DNA of 64,000 nt from Paracoccus salipaludis (lineage in GTDB: Bacteria > Pseudomonadota > Alphaproteobacteria > Rhodobacterales > Rhodobacteraceae). Shown piece by piece: positions 8,840 to 18,174 of this stretch; position 1 is the first letter of the stretch; each line of letters opens with the position of its first letter. The notes under the pieces are model-generated. The model worked only from the letters and a program-made list of their open reading frames with translations. It was not told the origin of the DNA and did not search any database. The translations under genes were made by a program, and so were the position numbers. The stretch spans positions 1-64,000 of the forward strand of contig NZ_NSJZ01000007.1 in assembly GCF_002287065.1 (NCBI RefSeq). Direction: 5' to 3'.

Positions 8840-9420
8840 CCGCGCGGCCTGACGCGAACAGGCGGCTGGTCTGGCGGCTGCTGGCCGTGGTCGTCACCAT
8901 GGGCGCGCTGTCCTGGGCGGCGGTGCCCTTCTATTCCTGGTTCTGCCAGGTGACGGGCTTCGCCGGCACCACGCAGGTCGCCTCCCAGGGCGCTGACCGC
9001 GTGCTGGACCGCACCGTGCGGGTCCGCTTCGACGCCAACGTCATGCCGGACCTGGGCTGGACCTTCCGTCCCATGCAGACCGAGATGACCGTCCGCCTGG
9101 GCGAGACCGCGATGGCCTATTACGAGGCGGTCAACACCTCGGACCAGACCGTGACCGGCAGCGCGACCTACAACGTCGCCCCCGACGACGCGGGCTATTT
9201 CTTCGAGAAGATCGAGTGCTTCTGCTTCACCGAGCAGACGCTGGCCCCCGGCGAACGGATCGAGATGCCGCTGACCTTCTTCGTCAGCCCCGACATGGTG
9301 GACGACCGCGACGCGGGGCATATCCGCGACATCACGCTCAGCTACACCTTCTTCCGCCAGGACGCGCAGAAATCGGCCAGCGCCGAGGTGGACGCAGCCC
9401 CGGCGACCGCCCTAAACTGA
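8836..9420 (+). CDS. ctaG: Cytochrome c oxidase assembly protein CtaG/Cox11
   Basis: CtaG (Cox11) inserts copper into the CuB site of subunit I. The 194-residue protein has one N-terminal membrane span (about 12-33) and a periplasmic immunoglobulin-like domain with the copper-binding CFCF motif (Cys128 and Cys130), plus Cys37 just after the span, which is also conserved. Its ATG overlaps the stop of the preceding small gene. Confidence 0.97.
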   Translation: MTARPDANRRLVWRLLAVVVTMGALSWAAVPFYSWFCQVTGFAGTTQVASQGADRVLDRTVRVRFDANVMPDLGWTFRPMQTEMTVRLGETAMAYYEAVNTSDQTVTGSATYNVAPDDAGYFFEKIECFCFTEQTLAPGERIEMPLTFFVSPDMVDDRDAGHIRDITLSYTFFRQDAQKSASAEVDAAPATALN

Positions 9421-9453
9421 ACGCCCACGACGACCCCAGAGAGAGCCCGCGAC

Positions 9454-10272
9454 ATGGCCCACGCCAAGAACCACGATTATCACATCCTGCCGCCCTCGCT
9501 GTGGCCGTTCCTGGGCGCGATCGGCGCATTCATCATGCTGATGGGCGCGGTCTTCTGGATGAAGGGCATGGGCGTCCTGGGGCTGCCCTCCTGGGCGATG
9601 TTCGCCGTCGGGGCGCTGATGGTGGCCTACACCATGTGGGGCTGGTGGTCCGACGTCACGCACGAGGGCAACAGCGGCGACCATACGCCCGTGGTCCAGA
9701 TCGGCCTTCGCTACGGCGTGATCCTGTTCATCATCTCGGAGGTGATGTTCTTCGCCGCCTGGTTCTGGGCCTTCTTCAAGAACGCGCTCTACCCGATGGG
9801 CGAGATGAGCCCGATCGTGGACGGAGTCTGGCCGCCCGAAGGGATCCAAACCTTCGATCCCTGGCACCTGCCCTTCATCAACACGCTGATCCTGCTGCTG
9901 TCGGGCTGCGCCGTCACCTGGGCGCACCATGCGCTGGTGCATGACAACGACCGCAAGACGGTGATCCGCGGGCTGGCCGTGGCGGTGATCCTGGGCGTCG
10001 CCTTCACCTTCCTGCAGGCCTATGAATACAGCCACGCGGCCTTCGGCCTGTCGGACACCGTCTATGGCGGCGTCTTCTTCATGGCGACCGGCTTCCACGG
10101 CGTCCATGTCATCATCGGGACGATCTTCCTGCTGGTCTGCCTGATCCGCTTCATGCGGGGCGAGATGAACGACCGCCAGCACATCGGCTTCGAGGCGGCC
10201 GCCTGGTACTGGCACTTCGTGGACGTGGTCTGGCTGTTTCTCTTCGCCGCCATCTACGTCTGGGGCCGCTGA
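9454..10272 (+). CDS. ctaE: Cytochrome c oxidase subunit III
   Basis: Subunit III stabilises the aa3 oxidase and supports proton uptake during turnover. The 272-residue product has the expected seven membrane segments and family motifs: WWSDVTHEG near residue 67, [13 protein letters not shown] near 95-107, and [14 protein letters not shown] near the C-terminus. GAGAG at 9438-9442 precedes the ATG by 11 bases. Subunit I (ctaD) is not in the window, as in Paracoccus where it is encoded elsewhere. Confidence 0.98.
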   Translation: MAHAKNHDYHILPPSLWPFLGAIGAFIMLMGAVFWMKGMGVLGLPSWAMFAVGALMVAYTMWGWWSDVTHEGNSGDHTPVVQIGLRYGVILFIISEVMFFAAWFWAFFKNALYPMGEMSPIVDGVWPPEGIQTFDPWHLPFINTLILLLSGCAVTWAHHALVHDNDRKTVIRGLAVAVILGVAFTFLQAYEYSHAAFGLSDTVYGGVFFMATGFHGVHVIIGTIFLLVCLIRFMRGEMNDRQHIGFEAAAWYWHFVDVVWLFLFAAIYVWGR

Positions 10273-10293
10273 TCCCCGCATCCGATCCCCGAG

Positions 10294-10317
10294 GCGCGCG
10301 GGCCCGTCCCCGCGCGC
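10294..10317 (+). terminator. GC-rich hairpin after ctaE
   Basis: Nine-base perfect stem GCGCGCGGG / CCCGCGCGC with a six-base loop, followed by only TTTC. It may weaken rather than end transcription into the SURF1 gene. Confidence 0.45.
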
Positions 10318-10371
10318 TTTCGCCGTTTCAGGGCCTTCCGCCCCGTTGCCGCCCCCTCAAGGCACCTGCCC

Positions 10372-11046
10372 ATGCTGCGCCGCCTGCTTGTCCTGCTGAT
10401 CCCCGGCCTTGCCCTGACCGCCGTGCTGGCGTCCCTCGGCGTCTGGCAGCTGCACCGGATGGAGTGGAAGGCCCAGCAGCTTGCCGCCATCCAGCGCGGG
10501 ATCGAGCAGCCTCCCGGTCCCCTGCCGCCTGCCATCGATCCCTCAATGCGCTACCTGCCCGTCATCGTCCCGGGCCGCACCACCGGAGAGGAGATCCTGG
10601 TCCTGTCCGGCACGCGCGAACTGGGCGGCGGCTACAATGTCATATCGGCCTTCCAGACCGATGACGGCCGCCGGATCATGGTGGACCGGGGCTTCATCCC
10701 GCAGGACGACCGCCACGCGGCCCGCCCTTCCGTGGCGCTGACGGTCACGGGCAACCTGCACTGGCCCGACGAGAAGGGCCGCTCGACCCCCGAGCCGGAC
10801 CTGAAGGCCGGGATCTGGTTCGCCCGCGAGGTGCCGCGCATGGCCGAGCATCTGGGCACCGAACCCGTGCTGGTCGTCGCCAGCGCCGTTCAGGGCGACG
10901 CGCAGGGTGTGATGCCGATGCCGCTGGACATCGGCGGCATCCCGAACAACCACCTGTCCTATGCGGTGCAGTGGTTCACCTTCGCGCTGATCTGCTTCGG
11001 GATGACAATGGCGCTGGCGTGGCGTATCCGGCGGCAAACCGACTGA
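10372..11046 (+). CDS. SURF1 family oxidase assembly protein
   Basis: SURF1 (Shy1) helps place haem a in cytochrome oxidase; Paracoccus homologues bind haem. The 224-residue protein has the SURF1 layout: an N-terminal membrane span followed by LGVWQLHRMEWKAQQL (about 23-38), a periplasmic domain, VDRGFIPQ (about 103-110), and a C-terminal NNHLSYAVQWFTFALIC (about 191-207) leading into a second span. In many relatives a DUF983 gene lies between ctaE and this gene; here there are only 99 bases. Confidence 0.93.
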   Translation: MLRRLLVLLIPGLALTAVLASLGVWQLHRMEWKAQQLAAIQRGIEQPPGPLPPAIDPSMRYLPVIVPGRTTGEEILVLSGTRELGGGYNVISAFQTDDGRRIMVDRGFIPQDDRHAARPSVALTVTGNLHWPDEKGRSTPEPDLKAGIWFAREVPRMAEHLGTEPVLVVASAVQGDAQGVMPMPLDIGGIPNNHLSYAVQWFTFALICFGMTMALAWRIRRQTD

Positions 11047-11056
11047 AGGGAAGACG

Positions 11057-12445
11057 ATGCGCTATATCTCGACCCGCGGGCAGGCGCCCGTGCTGCCCTT
11101 TGCCGAGGCGATGATGACCGGGCTCGCCCGCGACGGCGGCCTGTATGTCCCCGAAGCGATCCCGCAGATGGATGCGGGCGCCATCGCGGCGCTGGAAGGG
11201 CAGTCCTACGAGGAGGCCGCCTTCCGGGTCATGCAGCCCTTCGTGGCGGAAAGCTTTTCCGAAAACGAACTGCGCCAGGCCATCCGCCGTGCCTACCAGG
11301 GCTTCGGCCATGCCGCGCGCGCGCCGCTGGTGCAGCTCGCGCCGGGCCATCACCTGCTGGAACTGTTCCACGGGCCGACGCTGGCCTTCAAGGACTTCGC
11401 CATGCAGCTGATCGGCCAGCTGTTCCAGGTGGCGCTGGCCCGCGAGGGCCGCCGCGTCACCATCGTCGGCGCGACCTCGGGCGATACCGGCTCGGCCGCG
11501 ATCGAGGCCTTCCGCGGCCTGCCGAACGTCGATGTCTTCATCCTCTACCCGCACGGCCGGGTCAGCGAGGTGCAGCGGCGGCAGATGACGACGCCCGACG
11601 ACGCCAACGTCCATGCCCTCGCCATCGACGGCACCTTCGACGACGCGCAGGCGCGGCTGAAGGACCTGTTCAACGACCACGGCTTCCGCGATGGCGTGGG
11701 GCTGGCCGGGGTGAACTCGATCAACTGGGCGCGGGTGCTGGCGCAGGTGGTCTATTACTTCACAAGCGCCGTGTCGCTGGGGGCGCCCCACCGCCCGGTC
11801 AGCTTCACCGTGCCGACCGGCAACTTCGGCGACATCTTCGCGGGCACCATCGCCCGCGCCATGGGCCTGCCGGTGGACCGGCTGGTGATCGCCACGAACC
11901 AGAACGACATCCTCGACCGCGCCATGCGGACCGGCAGCTACGAGGTCGGCCGGGTCGAGCCGTCCGTCTCGCCGTCCATGGACATCCAGGTCAGCTCCAA
12001 CTTCGAGCGTGCGCTGTTCCACGCGCTGGACGGCGATGGCGCGGCCGTCGCGCAGCTGATGCAGGAACTGAAGGGCGGTTCCTTCAGCATCCCCCAAGGT
12101 GCGCTGCAGCACCTGCGCGAAATCTACGACTCGGGCCGGGTGTCAGAACCCGAGACGCTGGCGACCATCGCCCGCGTCCGCGCCGAGACGGGCGAGGTCG
12201 TCTGCCCCCATACCGCCGTCGGCATCAAGGTCGCGGACGAGTATCGCAAGGCGGGTGTCCCCATGATCACGCTGGCCACCGCCCATCCCGCCAAGTTCCC
12301 CGACGCGGTGGAACAGGCCATCGGCATCCGCCCGCCCTTGCCGCCCCACATGGCCCGGCTGTTCGACCTGCCCGAACGGGTGACCCGGGTTGAAAACGAC
12401 AACGAGGCGCTTAAGTCCCTGATCCTTGAACGGAGAATGGCTTGA
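11057..12445 (+). CDS. thrC: Threonine synthase
   Basis: ThrC converts O-phosphohomoserine to threonine with pyridoxal phosphate. The 462-residue protein begins MRYISTRG, typical of the long proteobacterial form. The PLP lysine is Lys112 in TLAFKDFAMQ, and the cofactor phosphate loop is ATSGDTGSAA (about 142-151). It follows SURF1 by 10 bases with GAAGG upstream, and its end overlaps the TTG start of the M16 peptidase by 4 bases. Confidence 0.97.
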   Translation: MRYISTRGQAPVLPFAEAMMTGLARDGGLYVPEAIPQMDAGAIAALEGQSYEEAAFRVMQPFVAESFSENELRQAIRRAYQGFGHAARAPLVQLAPGHHLLELFHGPTLAFKDFAMQLIGQLFQVALAREGRRVTIVGATSGDTGSAAIEAFRGLPNVDVFILYPHGRVSEVQRRQMTTPDDANVHALAIDGTFDDAQARLKDLFNDHGFRDGVGLAGVNSINWARVLAQVVYYFTSAVSLGAPHRPVSFTVPTGNFGDIFAGTIARAMGLPVDRLVIATNQNDILDRAMRTGSYEVGRVEPSVSPSMDIQVSSNFERALFHALDGDGAAVAQLMQELKGGSFSIPQGALQHLREIYDSGRVSEPETLATIARVRAETGEVVCPHTAVGIKVADEYRKAGVPMITLATAHPAKFPDAVEQAIGIRPPLPPHMARLFDLPERVTRVENDNEALKSLILERRMA

Positions 12446-13707
12446 ACGACGTCCAGATCACGACTCTTCCCAATGGCCTGCGGGTCGCCACGCGGCTGAT
12501 GCCGGGACTGCATTCCGCCAGCGTCGGCATCTGGGTCAATGCCGGCGGGCGCGACGAACGCGCCGAACAGAACGGCATCGCGCATTTCCTGGAACACATG
12601 GCCTTCAAGGGCACCGCGCGCCGGTCCGCCCTGCAGATCGCGGAAGCCATCGAGGACGTGGGCGGCTACATCAACGCCTATACCTCGCGCGACGTGACGG
12701 CCTATTACGCGCGCGTCCTGTCGGGCGACGTGGAGCTGGCGCTGGACGTGATCGGCGACATCGTCCTGAACCCGGCCTTCGACCCGCGCGAGATCGAGGT
12801 CGAGCGCGGCGTGATCCTGTCCGAGATCGGCCAGAGCCTCGACACCCCCGACGACGTGATCTTCGACTGGCTGCAGGAAGCGGCCTATCCGGGCCAGCCG
12901 ATCGGGCGCACGATCCTCGGTCCCGCCGAACGCGTCTCGGGTTTCTCGCGCGAGGATCTCGCGGGCTTCGTGGGCGAGCATTACGGCCCCGGCCAGATGA
13001 TCGTGGCCGCCGCCGGCGCCGTCGATCACGACGCGCTGGTGCGGCAGGCCGAGGAGAACTTCGGCCACCTCACGCCGCTTCTGGGCGTCGCGCGGGAGGC
13101 CGCCGTCTGGCAGGGTACCGAGGCCCGTCGCGTCAAGAAGCTGGAACAGGCGCATTTCGCGCTGGCCTTCGAGGGGCCGGGCTACCTGGACCCCGACTTC
13201 TATGCCGCGCAGATCTGGACCAGCGCGCTGGGGGGCGGCATGTCCTCGCGCCTGTTCCAGAAGATCCGCGAGGAACGGGGGCTCTGCTATTCCATCTTCG
13301 CGCAGTCGGGCTTTCATGACGACACCGGCATGGTGACGATCTATGCGGGCACCTCGGGCGACCAGGTCGCGGACCTCGCGCACCTGACCATCGACGAGAT
13401 CCGCCGCTCGGCCGAGGATCTGGGCGAGGCCGAGGTTGCGCGCGCCAAGGCGCAGCTGAAGGCCGGTCTGCTGATGGGGCTGGAAAGCCCCTCGGGGCAG
13501 GCGGAACGCATCGCCCGGGCGTTGTCGATCTGGGGCCGGGTGCCGGATGCCGAAGAGGTTGCGCGGCGCATCGACGCGGTGACGGCCGGCGACGTGCGCG
13601 ACCACGCGCAGCGCATGATCGCGCGGGCGCAGCCGGCGCTGGCGCTTTACGGTCCCGTCCGCAAGGCGCCGCTGCGCGAGGCGCTGGCCGAACGGCTCGC
13701 CGCCTGA
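12442..13707 (+). CDS. M16 family zinc peptidase (processing-peptidase like)
   Basis: A 421-residue inverzincin peptidase related to the beta subunit of mitochondrial processing peptidase. The zinc motif HxxEH is His48-Phe-Leu-Glu51-His52, and the third ligand is probably Glu128 in ERGVILSEI. The inactive-half signature with RLFQKIREERGLCYS appears near residue 270. It is a single-gene bacterial form; the natural substrate is unknown. The start is TTG overlapping the thrC stop, and the stop overlaps the next ATG, so thrC, this gene and the acetyltransferase form a tight unit. Confidence 0.95.
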   Translation: MNDVQITTLPNGLRVATRLMPGLHSASVGIWVNAGGRDERAEQNGIAHFLEHMAFKGTARRSALQIAEAIEDVGGYINAYTSRDVTAYYARVLSGDVELALDVIGDIVLNPAFDPREIEVERGVILSEIGQSLDTPDDVIFDWLQEAAYPGQPIGRTILGPAERVSGFSREDLAGFVGEHYGPGQMIVAAAGAVDHDALVRQAEENFGHLTPLLGVAREAAVWQGTEARRVKKLEQAHFALAFEGPGYLDPDFYAAQIWTSALGGGMSSRLFQKIREERGLCYSIFAQSGFHDDTGMVTIYAGTSGDQVADLAHLTIDEIRRSAEDLGEAEVARAKAQLKAGLLMGLESPSGQAERIARALSIWGRVPDAEEVARRIDAVTAGDVRDHAQRMIARAQPALALYGPVRKAPLREALAERLAA

Positions 13708-14288
13708 TGTTCCTGCGCCGCCATGCGCCCCGGCTGGAAACCGAGCGCATGGTGCTGCGCCTGCCCGCGCATGGCGACTTTGCCGCCTGGACAAGCCTGC
13801 GTGCGGAAAGCCGCGAGTTCCTGACGCCCTGGGAACCGGTCTGGCATGCCGACCACCTGTCGCGCCGCGCCTTCACCAACCGTGTCTACTGGGCCGCGCG
13901 GGCAAGCCGCAGCGGCACCTCTCTGCCGCTGTTCCTGGTGCGTCAGGACGGCGTGCTGCTGGGGGCGATCACGCTGGACGGCATCCGGCGCGGCCCGGCG
14001 CAGATGGGAACGCTCGGCTACTGGGTCGGCGCGCCCTTTGCCCGGCAGGGCTACATGCGCGAGGCGATCGGGGCGGTGGTGAGTCATGCCTTCGGCCTGA
14101 TGGACCTGTCCCGGATCGAGGCCGCCTGCCTGCCCGAGAACGTGGCCAGCCGGGGCGCGCTGGAAAGCTGCGGTTTCAAGTACGAGGGCGTTGCGCAGTC
14201 CTACCTGCAGATCAACGGACGCTGGCGCAACCACGTGCTTTATTCGATCCTGCGCGCCGACCGGCGCGGGCGGACCGAGGCGGGCTAG
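13707..14288 (+). CDS. GNAT family N-acetyltransferase (RimJ/RimL type)
   Basis: A 193-residue GNAT protein. Its opening LETERMVLRLPAHGDFAAW is typical of the RimJ/RimL subgroup, and the acetyl-CoA region is GYWVGAPFARQGYMREAIGA followed by an ENVASRGALESCGFKYEG segment. Such proteins acetylate ribosomal proteins or small amines; the substrate cannot be told here. The ATG overlaps the M16 stop. Confidence 0.9.
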   Translation: MFLRRHAPRLETERMVLRLPAHGDFAAWTSLRAESREFLTPWEPVWHADHLSRRAFTNRVYWAARASRSGTSLPLFLVRQDGVLLGAITLDGIRRGPAQMGTLGYWVGAPFARQGYMREAIGAVVSHAFGLMDLSRIEAACLPENVASRGALESCGFKYEGVAQSYLQINGRWRNHVLYSILRADRRGRTEAG

Positions 14289-14290
14289 AA

Positions 14291-14350
14291 GGGGGCGCTG
14301 CTCCCGCCACTCTGGCGAGTGGCTCCCCCGGGATATTTGGGCAAAGGAGA
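14291..14350 (+). repeat. Dispersed intergenic repeat, copy A
   Basis: GGGGGCGCTGCTCCCG, then a GCCACT/AGTGGC hairpin (14306-14323), then the core CCGGGATATTTGGGCAAAG. Related copies lie near 18946, 38681, 44312 and 51271. Its end supplies the AAAGGAGA ribosome site of the next gene. Confidence 0.6.
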
Positions 14351-14355
14351 ACTGC

Positions 14356-15750
14356 ATGCTGAACCCCGCCGATGACCGGCTGATCGCGGCGCTGCCCGAG
14401 GGCGTCGTCCGTCCGCTCGAGCCGCGGCACCTGGACGAGCCGCGCGGCTATTTCGCGGGGCAGGGCGGGCTGCTGGCGGTGCCGCGCAACGTCGAGGAAG
14501 TGGCGGCGGTCGTGCGTGCCTGCGCCGAGGCGCGGGTGGCGGTGCTGCCGCGGGGGGGCGGGACCGGTCTGGTCGCGGGATCGGTCATGCCGGAAGGGCC
14601 CGCGCCGCTGGTCCTGTCCATGGAACGCATGACGGCCATCCGCAACGTCTGGCCCGACGAGGATGCGCTGGTGGCCGAAGCCGGCGTCACCCTGCAGCAG
14701 GTGCAGGACGCCGCCGCCGCCGTGGACCGCCAGTTCCCGCTGTCGCTGGCAAGCCAGGGCACGGCCCAGATCGGCGGCGTGCTGGCGGCGAACGCCGGCG
14801 GCACGGGCGTGCTGCGCTGGGGCAATGCCCGCGCGCTCTGCCTGGGGATCGAGGCGGTGATGCCCGACGGGTCGATCCTGCGCGACCTCAAGCGGCTGCG
14901 GAAGGACAACACCGGCTATTCCATCCGCGATCTCATGATCGGGGCCGAGGGCACGCTGGGGATCATCACGGCGGCCACGCTGAAGCTCGCGCCCCGCCCG
15001 GCGGCGGTGGCGACGGCGATGCTGGCCGTGCCGGACCCGCAGGCGGCGCTGCAACTGCTGTCGCTGGCGCAGGGCATGATGGCGGGCTGCGTCACGACCT
15101 TCGAGCTCATCTCGGGGCAGGGCCTTGCCTTTGTCGCCGAAACGCTGCCGGAAATCCGCCAGCCTTTGCCCGGGGCGCCCTGGTCGGTTCTGCTGGAGCT
15201 GTCGCTGCCGAAGGGGATCGACCCGGACGCGGCGGTCGAGGACCTGCTGGGACAGGCGATGGAGGAGGGCCTCGTGCTGGACGGCGCCATCGCCCAGTCG
15301 GGCCAGCAGGCCGCCGAGTTCTGGAACCTGCGCGAGCACCTGCCCGAGGCGAACCGGCGCATCGGCGCGATCTCCTCGCATGACATCAGCCTGCCCCTGT
15401 CCGAAATCCCGCGCTTCATCGAGGACGCGGGCGCGATGATCGCGGGCATGGGCGACATGCGGATCAACTGCTTCGGCCACCTGGGCGACGGCAACCTGCA
15501 TTACAACGTCTTCCCCGGCGCAGGCCGCTCGCGTGCGGATTACGCCGACCTTCGGTTCAGGCTGCCCGAGGCGATCTACGGGATGGTGGTGGAACGCGGC
15601 GGCTCCTTCTCGGCCGAGCATGGGGTGGGACGGCTCAAGGTCGCGGACCTCGAACGCTGGGGCGACCCGGTGAAGCTGTCGGCCATGCGGGCGATCAAGG
15701 CGGCGCTGGACCCGCAGGGGATCATGAACCCCGGCGCGATCCTCGCCTGA
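14356..15750 (+). CDS. FAD-binding oxidoreductase (GlcD / D-lactate dehydrogenase type)
   Basis: A 464-residue flavoenzyme of the VAO/PCMH fold, oxidising a D-2-hydroxyacid (D-lactate, glycolate or 2-hydroxyglutarate class). FAD-binding motifs are PRGGGTGLVAGS (65-76) and the GAEGTLGIIT segment; the C-terminal FAD-oxidase domain has GHLGDGNLHYNV and EHGVG near the end. No iron-sulfur domain or partner subunit is present, so it is probably a single-subunit enzyme; the exact substrate is undetermined. AAAGGAGA lies 6 bases before the ATG. Confidence 0.92.
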   Translation: MLNPADDRLIAALPEGVVRPLEPRHLDEPRGYFAGQGGLLAVPRNVEEVAAVVRACAEARVAVLPRGGGTGLVAGSVMPEGPAPLVLSMERMTAIRNVWPDEDALVAEAGVTLQQVQDAAAAVDRQFPLSLASQGTAQIGGVLAANAGGTGVLRWGNARALCLGIEAVMPDGSILRDLKRLRKDNTGYSIRDLMIGAEGTLGIITAATLKLAPRPAAVATAMLAVPDPQAALQLLSLAQGMMAGCVTTFELISGQGLAFVAETLPEIRQPLPGAPWSVLLELSLPKGIDPDAAVEDLLGQAMEEGLVLDGAIAQSGQQAAEFWNLREHLPEANRRIGAISSHDISLPLSEIPRFIEDAGAMIAGMGDMRINCFGHLGDGNLHYNVFPGAGRSRADYADLRFRLPEAIYGMVVERGGSFSAEHGVGRLKVADLERWGDPVKLSAMRAIKAALDPQGIMNPGAILA

Positions 15751-15751
15751 G

Positions 15752-15789
15752 TTGAACCCCGTCGCCGCCCGGCCTATATCGGGCGGCGA
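15752..15789 (+). promoter_or_regulatory. Promoter with perfect inverted repeat upstream of the PACE gene
   Basis: TTGAAC (15752-15757), 17-base spacer, TATATC (15775-15780). A perfect 10-base inverted repeat, TCGCCGCCCG (15762-15771) and CGGGCGGCGA (15780-15789), has the -10 in its 8-base centre. This may be an operator. It could also be a terminator stem of the upstream gene, although no T-run follows. Confidence 0.5.
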
Positions 15790-15848
15790 AGGACGACCTT
15801 CCCCGTCATGGGCAGCATTCGGGACGGCCCGCAAAGGAACCGTTTCCC

Positions 15849-16301
15849 ATGCGCACGACCCTTGACCGCATCCGCCACGCCATCGTGTTCGAACTGGTCG
15901 GCCTTGTCCTGATGATCGGCGGCGGCCCGATCCTGACCGGCTTCGACGCCCATTCCCTGGGCGTCATCGGCGTGGTCTCCTCGCTGGTCGCGACCGCCTG
16001 GAACTATGTCTACAACCTGGGTTTCGACCGGGCGATGCTGCGGCTGCGGGGCAGCGTCCTCAAGACCCACCCCCTGCGCGCCCTGCACGCTCTGCTGTTC
16101 GAGGGCGGGCTGCTGGTCCTGCTGCTGCCCTTTGTCGCCTGGATGCTGGGCGTGTCGCTGTGGCAGGCCTTCCTGTTCGACCTTGCCATCGCGGTCTTCT
16201 ACATCGTCTATGGCTACGCCTATAACTGGGTCTATGACCGGGTGTTCCCCATGCCCGAGGCGCGGGAGGCTTACACCCCGTCGAACTCGCAAAGGGCGTG
16301 A
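15849..16301 (+). CDS. PACE family multidrug efflux transporter
   Basis: A 150-residue inner-membrane protein made of two bacterial transmembrane pair domains, hence four spans. Family signatures are [13 protein letters not shown] near the N-terminus, [12 protein letters not shown] (about 50-61) and its second-half counterpart [12 protein letters not shown] (about 121-132). PACE proteins (AceI type) export chlorhexidine and other biocides or short-chain diamines. The gene has its own predicted promoter containing an inverted repeat. Its last 31 bases overlap the 3' end of apt on the opposite strand. Confidence 0.93.
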   Translation: MRTTLDRIRHAIVFELVGLVLMIGGGPILTGFDAHSLGVIGVVSSLVATAWNYVYNLGFDRAMLRLRGSVLKTHPLRALHALLFEGGLLVLLLPFVAWMLGVSLWQAFLFDLAIAVFYIVYGYAYNWVYDRVFPMPEAREAYTPSNSQRA

Positions 16302-16810
16302 ACCTCGACGCCCAGCGCCTCGATCACCTGCCGTCCGCCGAGTTCCGGCAGGTCGATGACGAAGGCCGCGCCGACGACCTCGGCGCCAAGGCGGCGGCAA
16401 AGCTCGATGGCGGCGCTGGCGGTCCCGCCCGTGGCCAGCAGGTCGTCCACGATCAGCACGCGCTCGCCCGGGCGGATGGCGTCGTCGTGGATTTCCATCA
16501 CGGCCTCGCCGTATTCCAGGGCATAGGCCTGGCTGATGACGGCGCCGGGCAGCTTGCCCTTCTTGCGGATCGGGACAAAGCCGGTGGTCAGCTGGTGCGC
16601 CACCGCGCCGCCCAGGATGAAGCCGCGCGCTTCCAGCCCCACGACCTTGTCGATGGGAATGCCGGCATAAGGCGACAGCAACTGGTCCACGCAGATGCGG
16701 AAGCCGCGCGCGTCCGCGAACAGCGTGGTCACGTCGCGGAACAGGATCCCCTCGTGCGGGAAATCCACGATGGTGCGGATGTAATCCTTGACGCTTTTCT
16801 GCCGGTTCAT
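16271..16810 (-). CDS. apt: Adenine phosphoribosyltransferase
   Basis: Apt salvages adenine to AMP using PRPP. The 179-residue protein has the type I phosphoribosyltransferase motif [14 protein letters not shown] (118-131), the adenine-enzyme segment [14 protein letters not shown] (58-71) and the [12 protein letters not shown] start (17-28). It is coupled to the flavin reductase gene upstream (ATGA overlap), and its 3' end overlaps the convergent PACE gene by 31 bases. Confidence 0.97.
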   Translation of the reverse strand: MNRQKSVKDYIRTIVDFPHEGILFRDVTTLFADARGFRICVDQLLSPYAGIPIDKVVGLEARGFILGGAVAHQLTTGFVPIRKKGKLPGAVISQAYALEYGEAVMEIHDDAIRPGERVLIVDDLLATGGTASAAIELCRRLGAEVVGAAFVIDLPELGGRQVIEALGVEVHALCEFDGV

Positions 16811-17406
16811 GCCGGGCGCTCCATCTCGAACAATTCGGTGACGATCGCATAATCGCGATAGCCCATCCGTGCCAGCCAGCCGTTGCGTGACAGGTCGAAG
16901 CGGCCGTCCACCACGCAGTCGTCGCGCAGGTGGATGCCGGTGACGACGCCCAGCACCATGTGGTTCGATTCGCCCGCCAGGCGGATGATCCGCGTGGCCC
17001 GGCATTCCAGGCTGGCCGCCGCCTCCGCCACGCGGGCGCAGTCGATCGTCTCGCAGGGCAGGGCGGTCAGGCCCGCTGCGGTGAACTCGCTGGTGCCCGC
17101 CGCAAGCGGGGCCGAGGAAGCGTTCATCGCCTCCTTCAGCGCCCCGTCCGCGATGTTGACGCAGAAGACGCGGGTTTCGGCGATCTGCGCCACGGTGTCC
17201 TTGGTGTTCGGCCGGTCCTTCTTGGCCCCGGTCGAGGCGAACATCACCTGCGGCGGAACGTAGGCCGTGGCGTTGAAGAAGGAATAAGGGGCAAGGTTGT
17301 CGCCCTGGTGCCCGCGCGTGGAAATCCAGCCGATGGGCCGGGGCGCCACGATGGCGTTCCAGGGATTGTGCGGCAGGCCGTGGCCCGCTTCGGGACGATA
17401 GAACAT
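16807..17406 (-). CDS. Flavin reductase family protein
   Basis: A 199-residue FMN-binding protein of the flavin reductase (DIM6/NTAB) family. It shows [17 protein letters not shown] (about 13-29), [13 protein letters not shown] (about 36-48) and the later [13 protein letters not shown] segment. Members reduce flavins or act as flavin-dependent oxidoreductases; the partner is unknown. The start MFYRPEAG at 17406 was chosen because AGGAAAGG lies upstream; longer frames add an unrelated N-terminus. It sits in one unit with apt. Confidence 0.9.
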   Translation of the reverse strand: MFYRPEAGHGLPHNPWNAIVAPRPIGWISTRGHQGDNLAPYSFFNATAYVPPQVMFASTGAKKDRPNTKDTVAQIAETRVFCVNIADGALKEAMNASSAPLAAGTSEFTAAGLTALPCETIDCARVAEAAASLECRATRIIRLAGESNHMVLGVVTGIHLRDDCVVDGRFDLSRNGWLARMGYRDYAIVTELFEMERPA

Positions 17407-17541
17407 GGGGCGGGACCTTTCCTGCTGCGGCGCGGCCATATGAACACGCCCGCCACCTGCGGCAACCTCCTGCACGGCATTGTTTCTTTCCCCCCTCGCG
17501 GGTCGGTGCTAAGGGCGCGCGACTTGCGGCGATGAGGTCCG

Positions 17542-18174
17542 ATGTACACGCTGTGCCCCGAAACAGACGCCGACACGCCCGAGGTCGAGGCACTGCTGGA
17601 CCTGTGTTTCGCGCCGGGCCGCACGGCGCTGTCCTCTTATCGGCTGCGCAACGGCGTGCCCCCGGTGCGCGAGCTGTGCCTGACCATGCGCGCGGGCGAC
17701 CCCGACGAATCGATGGTGGCCGCGATCCGCTACTGGCCCGTGCGCGTGGGCGGCAAGCCCGTCCTGCTGCTGGGTCCGGTCGCCGTCCACCCGACCGCGC
17801 AGGGCGAGGGGCTGGGCGGGTTCCTGATGCGCGAAAGCCTGTCCCGCGCCGCCGCGATGGGCTGGGAACGCGTGATGCTGGTGGGCGACGCGCCCTATTA
17901 CGGCCGCTTCGGATTCAGCAAGCTCGAGCATGTCGAGATGCCGCCCCCGACGAACCCCGACCGGGTGCTGGGGCTGGAACTTCGCCCCGGCGCCTGGGTT
18001 GGGGTGCGGGGCGCAGTCAGGCGCGAGACCCGGCCCGAGGTGCTGGCGGGGCTTGCGGAACTGGATGCCCCCGATCTGCGCTCATCCTGCGCCGAGGTCG
18101 AGGTTACGAAGGACGGTCCCCATGCCCGCGACAAGCATCAGCTCACGGCAAGCCATTCTGCCGCCGATCGATGA
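17542..18174 (+). CDS. GNAT family N-acetyltransferase
   Basis: A 210-residue acetyltransferase of the YhbS-like GNAT group. The acetyl-CoA loop region is [22 protein letters not shown] (central part near 80-95), followed by the characteristic [13 protein letters not shown] stretch near 115-127. Substrate unknown. The C-terminal 17 codons overlap the start of the EcsC gene in another frame, so the two are cotranscribed. Confidence 0.92.
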   Translation: MYTLCPETDADTPEVEALLDLCFAPGRTALSSYRLRNGVPPVRELCLTMRAGDPDESMVAAIRYWPVRVGGKPVLLLGPVAVHPTAQGEGLGGFLMRESLSRAAAMGWERVMLVGDAPYYGRFGFSKLEHVEMPPPTNPDRVLGLELRPGAWVGVRGAVRRETRPEVLAGLAELDAPDLRSSCAEVEVTKDGPHARDKHQLTASHSAADR

